Below the pieces are notes generated by a model. That model worked only from the letters and a program-made list of their open reading frames with translations. It did no database searches and was not told where the DNA came from. 10,307 nt of DNA from Deltaproteobacteria bacterium. GTDB lineage: Bacteria; SAR324; NAC60-12. Location: NCBI GenBank assembly GCA_002716165.1, contig PAZT01000013.1, positions 1-10,307 of the forward strand, in the 5' to 3' direction. This document shows positions 7,616 to 10,307 of the stretch, piece after piece (within the stretch, counting starts at the first letter, position 1; the number at the start of each line of letters is the position of its first letter). The position numbers and the translations under genes are program-made.

Positions 7616-8521
7616 TTAAACTTCATAAGAATCATTTGGATAATCAAAACTCAAACGTCCTAGTTTTCCCTGTCTAAAGTCTCTGAGTACAATGCTCTCC
7701 GCACGAGTCTTATCAAAAGTACCCCCTCTCTTAATACATCCTCTCTTTTCAGCTATTTTCTGAAGTATATCTTCCGGAAACAGATCAAGATCTCCTGGGG
7801 TAAGCTTATAGTACTTCTCTAATTTGTCTGGCAGTTTTCGCTTTAAAATTCCGATTAAATAAATACTGAGCTGAGAGGTCCCTATAACTGAATCCTTAAT
7901 TGCCCCTGTAATTGCTAGCTTTAAACCAGTTTCTTGGTCCTTAATTTTTGGCCAAAGTAAGCCCGGCGTATCGAGAAGTTCAACATCATTTCCCAACTTG
8001 ATCCAATCCTGATGTTTAGTTATTCCAGGAGTTGGACCTGTAACTGCTGCTTTTCTTCCAGAAAGTCTGTTTATCAAACTTGATTTGCCAACATTTGGAA
8101 TACCACATACAAGCATCTTAAGAGTTGGTGGACGAATTCCTCGCCTGCGGAAAGCAGACCATTTCTTCTGCATCATATTCCGAGAAAGAGGCAACAACTC
8201 TTGAAGATGGCTCTTCTTTATAGCATCCACAAAAAGGAATGGAATGCCCTGTGTCAGGTAGCTTTCTTCCCATATCCTTGTTACTTCCTTATCCGCCAGA
8301 GAGGTCTTATTGAAAATTAGGATACGTTTTTTGTTTCCAAGTAATTCCTCAAAATCTTGATTAACTGATGATATAGGAATTCTGGCATCTCGCATTTCGA
8401 GAACTACATCAACACGCTTAAGCTGAACAGCAACTTCTTTTTTAGCCTTCAGCATGTGTCCAGGATACCAGTTAATTTCCTGCTGATTACTATTTTTTTC
8501 CTGTAGTATGGAAGGTCTCAT
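7616..8521 (-). CDS. rbgA: Ribosome biogenesis GTPase RbgA/YlqF (circularly permuted)
   Basis: The 301-residue protein belongs to the YlqF/RbgA/Mtg1 family of GTPases that help finish assembly of the large ribosomal subunit. The circular permutation is clear: the G4-like motif comes first (NKTS at 71-74, within NKTSLAD), then G1 GIPNVGKSS (140-148), G2 with T168 in GITKHQDW, and G3 DTPG (184-187). The family N-terminal signature NWYPGHMLKAKKEV lies at 17-30, and a helical C-terminal domain follows (about 195-301). The canonical fourth residue of NKxD is serine here, a departure from the usual guanine-binding aspartate. The ATG at 8521 leaves the signature at its usual place close to the N-terminus, but no strong ribosome binding site precedes it. 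It lies 24 bases downstream of an unknown gene on the same strand, so the two probably share a transcript. Confidence 0.95.
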   Translation of the reverse strand: MRPSILQEKNSNQQEINWYPGHMLKAKKEVAVQLKRVDVVLEMRDARIPISSVNQDFEELLGNKKRILIFNKTSLADKEVTRIWEESYLTQGIPFLFVDAIKKSHLQELLPLSRNMMQKKWSAFRRRGIRPPTLKMLVCGIPNVGKSSLINRLSGRKAAVTGPTPGITKHQDWIKLGNDVELLDTPGLLWPKIKDQETGLKLAITGAIKDSVIGTSQLSIYLIGILKRKLPDKLEKYYKLTPGDLDLFPEDILQKIAEKRGCIKRGGTFDKTRAESIVLRDFRQGKLGRLSFDYPNDSYEV

Positions 8522-8545
8522 TTCTTGAAGCTGGAAAGGGTTTTT

Positions 8546-9439
8546 TTACAAGTAATAGGTTGTTTTGATGACCTGCTCATTCGGACTTTCCTCTAAATTT
8601 TTTCTATGATTAATTCCCTTTTCCTTTTTTTTTCGTTTTGCGACCAATTCGGCGCCTTGCTGAATAATATTTTTTATAACCTCTTCCCCTGAAAAAGTGC
8701 CTTCGCTGTCTTCGTAACTAAGGTCATCCACATGTAGCTGTTCTTCTACAATCTGCTCCACTTCCTGAAAAAGAGTGCCCATGCTTAAATCAAATTTCCA
8801 GTCTGGATTTTCATAAAATGTCTCAGCACTTAGCATTGCAAGAAAAACTACACGAAACGGGTCAATGCCTTTGTATTCAGCTACAGCAACTCGAAGATCC
8901 AACCACTTTTCACCCTCAAGCAGGTCCGTATCTGGATCACCAAAAATACCCTGTTCTAGATCAACATAGGCATAAACTTCAAAATGCGTGACATAGGCCT
9001 CAAGTTGCTCCACCAAATCTTGATACACTTTATGGCCCTTATCTGTAACCTTATAAAAATTTTCTTCATCTAAAGTTAGTGTACCTCGGCTCTCCATAAA
9101 ATTCAGTAAAGACTCAAGGCCCTCATCGTCTGTTTCTAGAAGAGCTATATTTAGGCGACAATGTTGATTTTCATCCATCTCATTTTCAACTTCAGAAATA
9201 GCATTTTTTGCCTCTTTAAGTTCTTCCTTTTCAAAAGTTAGTTCCTGCTCATGTTCATCAGAACGAAAGAAACCTTTTTTTAACTTTGCCACACTATTTT
9301 CAAGCTGCTCAATTATATCCTCCAGTTCTTGTTTCTCAATTTGAAGCAGTTCATACTGCATCAAATGATCCAGTAAAAGCAGTGCACCAAATTCCTTTAA
9401 AGCTTCTTTACTCAATAAGCTAAAATTAGGAGAATTCAT
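8546..9439 (-). CDS. Unknown acidic protein with coiled coil and winged-helix-like segment
   Basis: I do not recognise this 297-residue protein. Residues about 28-92 are rich in glutamate, lysine and leucine and should form a helical coiled coil. Residues about 95-150 look like a winged helix: an acidic ESLLNFMESRGTL helix, a short FYKVTDKGHKVYQDL wing and a closing helix. Residues 150-235 hold a conserved-looking aromatic and acidic part (HFEVYAYVDLEQG, DPFRVVFLAML). The last 35 residues are lysine-rich and then polar. There is no signal peptide or membrane segment, so it is probably cytoplasmic. No Shine-Dalgarno site precedes the ATG, and in-frame M27 is a weaker alternative start. It lies upstream of rbgA with a 24-base gap and is divergent from zapA. 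Reading frame length and codon use like its neighbours support a real gene; DNA or protein binding is only a guess from the winged-helix resemblance. Confidence 0.75.
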   Translation of the reverse strand: MNSPNFSLLSKEALKEFGALLLLDHLMQYELLQIEKQELEDIIEQLENSVAKLKKGFFRSDEHEQELTFEKEELKEAKNAISEVENEMDENQHCRLNIALLETDDEGLESLLNFMESRGTLTLDEENFYKVTDKGHKVYQDLVEQLEAYVTHFEVYAYVDLEQGIFGDPDTDLLEGEKWLDLRVAVAEYKGIDPFRVVFLAMLSAETFYENPDWKFDLSMGTLFQEVEQIVEEQLHVDDLSYEDSEGTFSGEEVIKNIIQQGAELVAKRKKKEKGINHRKNLEESPNEQVIKTTYYL

Positions 9440-9467
9440 GAAAAATATTCACAACAAAATGAGATAA

Positions 9468-9491
9468 AATTATCAAACTTATGTGATAATT
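9468..9491. repeat. Perfect 8-bp inverted repeat in the divergent intergenic region
   Basis: AATTATCA (9468-9475) and TGATAATT (9484-9491) are exact reverse complements separated by 8 bases. The dyad lies 29 to 52 bases before the start codon of the minus-strand unknown gene. It could be an operator for that gene, but both arms are AT-rich in an AT-rich region, so chance is a real alternative. Confidence 0.4.
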
Positions 9492-9621
9492 GATTTGCAT
9501 TCTTAAAAAAAAACTGTCACAAACTAATTTTTTAGGTAAAATATAACAAAATTTTAACATACCCAATCAATTTTAGCATCAGGTACAAAGGATGCACGTC
9601 AAGCAAGATCTTAGCGCTACT

Positions 9622-9648
9622 CTGACAATATGTACATAGAATTATAAA
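9622..9648 (+). promoter_or_regulatory. Possible sigma70-type promoter of zapA
   Basis: CTGACA (9622-9627) and TATAAA (9643-9648) are near-consensus -35 and -10 boxes, but the spacer is 15 bases, shorter than the ideal 17. Transcription would start near 9655 and leave a leader of about 16 bases before the GTG. The rest of the 231-base region 9440-9670 shows no gene or RNA that I recognise; it must also hold the minus-strand promoter, which I cannot place. Confidence 0.35.
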
Positions 9649-9658
9649 AGTCAGCTGC

Positions 9659-9665
9659 AAAGGAG
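9659..9665 (+). promoter_or_regulatory. Ribosome binding site of zapA
   Basis: AAAGGAG ends 5 bases before the GTG at 9671. It is one of the best Shine-Dalgarno matches in the window and selects the GTG as start, since no in-frame ATG is available near the N-terminus. Confidence 0.7.
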
Positions 9666-9670
9666 TCACA

Positions 9671-9967
9671 GTGCCGGATGAGGAAAGTAGACAATACCAG
9701 ATAAATATCAGTGGGAACCGTTTCTCTATTTCAAGTCCACATGGCGAAGAACATGTGCGAGAAGTAGAGAAATTCCTTGATTCTCAGATCAAGGAAGTAT
9801 CAGAGCAGACGGAGTCATATGGGCCATCCAGCATAGCTTTACTTGTTGCTTTGAATCTAGCTGATAAACTGCTTACTCTTCAAAAAAGAGTTTCAAGATT
9901 CGATGGGATTGAAGATGATTTAGAATCCTTATCCTACAAATTGGAAAAAGTTCTGGAGAAAGGATAG
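9671..9967 (+). CDS. zapA: Cell division protein ZapA
   Basis: ZapA binds FtsZ at midcell and cross-links protofilaments in the Z ring. The 98-residue product has the family layout. A short N-terminal beta-rich part (YQINISGNRFSISSPHGEE, 9-27) with the typical internal G and PxGEE turn is followed by helix EVEKFLDSQIKEV (31-43). A conserved SIALLVALNLADKLL segment (58-72) then leads into a C-terminal coiled coil (about 73-97) that drives dimer and tetramer formation. The length fits the usual 90 to 110. Translation starts at GTG with a good ribosome binding site. The 6S RNA follows on the same strand, the zapA-ssrS order known from gammaproteobacteria and other groups, which supports both calls. 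Confidence 0.9.
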   Translation: MPDEESRQYQINISGNRFSISSPHGEEHVREVEKFLDSQIKEVSEQTESYGPSSIALLVALNLADKLLTLQKRVSRFDGIEDDLESLSYKLEKVLEKG

Positions 9968-10024
9968 TTCAACTTTTTACTGTTAAAAAAAAACGAGAAA
10001 TTTTATTTAATTTTTTACATGTTT

Positions 10025-10046
10025 TTTTAAGCAGTATTTTAAGCAG
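10025..10046 (+). repeat. Two-copy direct repeat upstream of the 6S RNA promoter
   Basis: TTTTAAGCAG occurs at 10025-10034 and again at 10037-10046, a 12-base period. It ends 11 bases before the -35 box of the 6S promoter. It could bind a regulator or act as an upstream element. The surrounding spacer 9968-10057 is very AT-rich and holds no gene and no convincing terminator. Confidence 0.45.
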
Positions 10047-10057
10047 GACTCGTAAGA

Positions 10058-10086
10058 TTGAACAGTTTTTTAATCTTTTCTATGAT
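10058..10086 (+). promoter_or_regulatory. Sigma70-like promoter for 6S RNA
   Basis: TTGAAC (10058-10063) and TATGAT (10081-10086) are separated by exactly 17 bases, so it is one of the best promoter matches in the window. The predicted transcription start is near 10093, which would give about 20 extra bases at the 5' end of 6S RNA to be trimmed. A second possible -10 box, TAGAAT at 10102-10107, would start transcription close to 10113, but I see no good -35 for it. Confidence 0.55.
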
Positions 10087-10112
10087 TGAAACAATATTTA
10101 ATAGAATCAAAT

Positions 10113-10300
10113 GCGGAGTCTGCGGTGTTCGTGATGTAAAACTTTTGCTGCCTGATATTTTCTTTACAGGAGTTTGTCCCTGAAAGGGGTGTGCATGTCT
10201 GCCAGTGGGCAGGAAGCCTAAACCTTTTACCACATTACTCCACCTTGTTGGGCCAAGGTAACAAAAGCCTCATTTTACACACGGCATTGCGGACTTCTTC
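10113..10300 (+). ncRNA. ssrS: 6S RNA
   Basis: 6S RNA mimics an open promoter and sequesters sigma70 RNA polymerase in stationary phase. The sequence folds in the diagnostic way. The closing stem pairs 10115-10141 with 10273-10297 (25 pairs, with bulges at T10128 and A10134) and continues with CTTTTG 10142-10147 against CAAAAG 10262-10267. A large central bubble follows, with hairpin ACCTTG (10242-10247)/CAAGGT (10254-10259) on its 3' side. The upper stem is AAGGGGT 10184-10190 with ACCTTTT 10222-10228, and the terminal hairpin is CTGCC 10199-10203 with GGCAG 10208-10212. Primary matches to E. coli 6S, recalled from memory, include GATATTT (10154-10160), GAAGCCT near 10213 and the ACCTTG..CCAAGG hairpin. 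The core of about 185 bases matches the usual length. Ends are uncertain by some 15 bases; AGAAT (10103-10107) could also pair with ATTCT (10303-10307), so the RNA may run to the window edge. Location behind zapA agrees. Confidence 0.9.
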
Positions 10301-10307
10301 ACATTCT

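Noticed and set aside
9968..10030. Intrinsic terminator after zapA
   Set aside because: The A and T tracts can pair (TTTTTA with TAAAAA), but the stem has no GC pairs and is followed by A, not T. Read-through into 6S RNA remains possible.
10039..10233. 64-codon minus-strand open frame
   Set aside because: It lies antisense to the 6S RNA promoter and gene, has no ribosome binding site or recognisable family, and its apparent coding is explained by the structured RNA.
1..10307. Defence system, prophage or CRISPR array built around the RecE-like nuclease
   Set aside because: No annealase, integrase, cas gene, spaced repeats or attachment-site duplication is visible; all neighbours are housekeeping or metabolic genes.

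Overview
The window is AT-rich bacterial chromosome, gene-dense on both strands, with no mobile element, tRNA, rRNA or CRISPR array visible. An E. coli-like 6S RNA directly downstream of zapA, a single-chain GcvP and an RbgA/YlqF-type GTPase point to a proteobacterium or a close relative, perhaps a marine deltaproteobacterial or SAR324-like lineage. That placement is inference and no single gene fixes it.

Left block, plus strand, 1-7586: six genes are packed with overlaps or a 1-base gap, which suggests one translationally coupled transcript whose promoter lies left of the window. The order is gcvP (5' end cut off by the window), a stand-alone RecE-type exonuclease domain, a fusion of a Nudix hydrolase with a metallo-beta-lactamase of the LACTB2 type, RNase R (rnr), and the AzlC/AzlD branched-chain amino acid exporter pair. 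The grouping is unusual: amino acid metabolism and export flank three nucleic-acid or nucleotide enzymes. The RecE-like and Nudix-MBL genes are the least ordinary members.

Middle block, minus strand, 9439 down to 7616: a protein of unknown function, with a coiled coil followed by a winged-helix-like segment, is transcribed toward the ribosome-assembly GTPase RbgA/YlqF. The two are probably one operon. RbgA converges on azlD with only 29 bases between them and no clear terminator.

Right block, plus strand, 9440-10307: a 231-base divergent intergenic region carries an 8-bp perfect inverted repeat and a possible zapA promoter. It is followed by zapA (FtsZ-ring associated protein, GTG start with a good ribosome binding site). 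After a 145-base AT-rich spacer with a sigma70-like promoter and a 12-bp-period direct repeat comes a 6S RNA gene that nearly fills the rest of the window. Its long closing stem, central bubble, bubble hairpin and the probable pRNA start site can all be read from the sequence.
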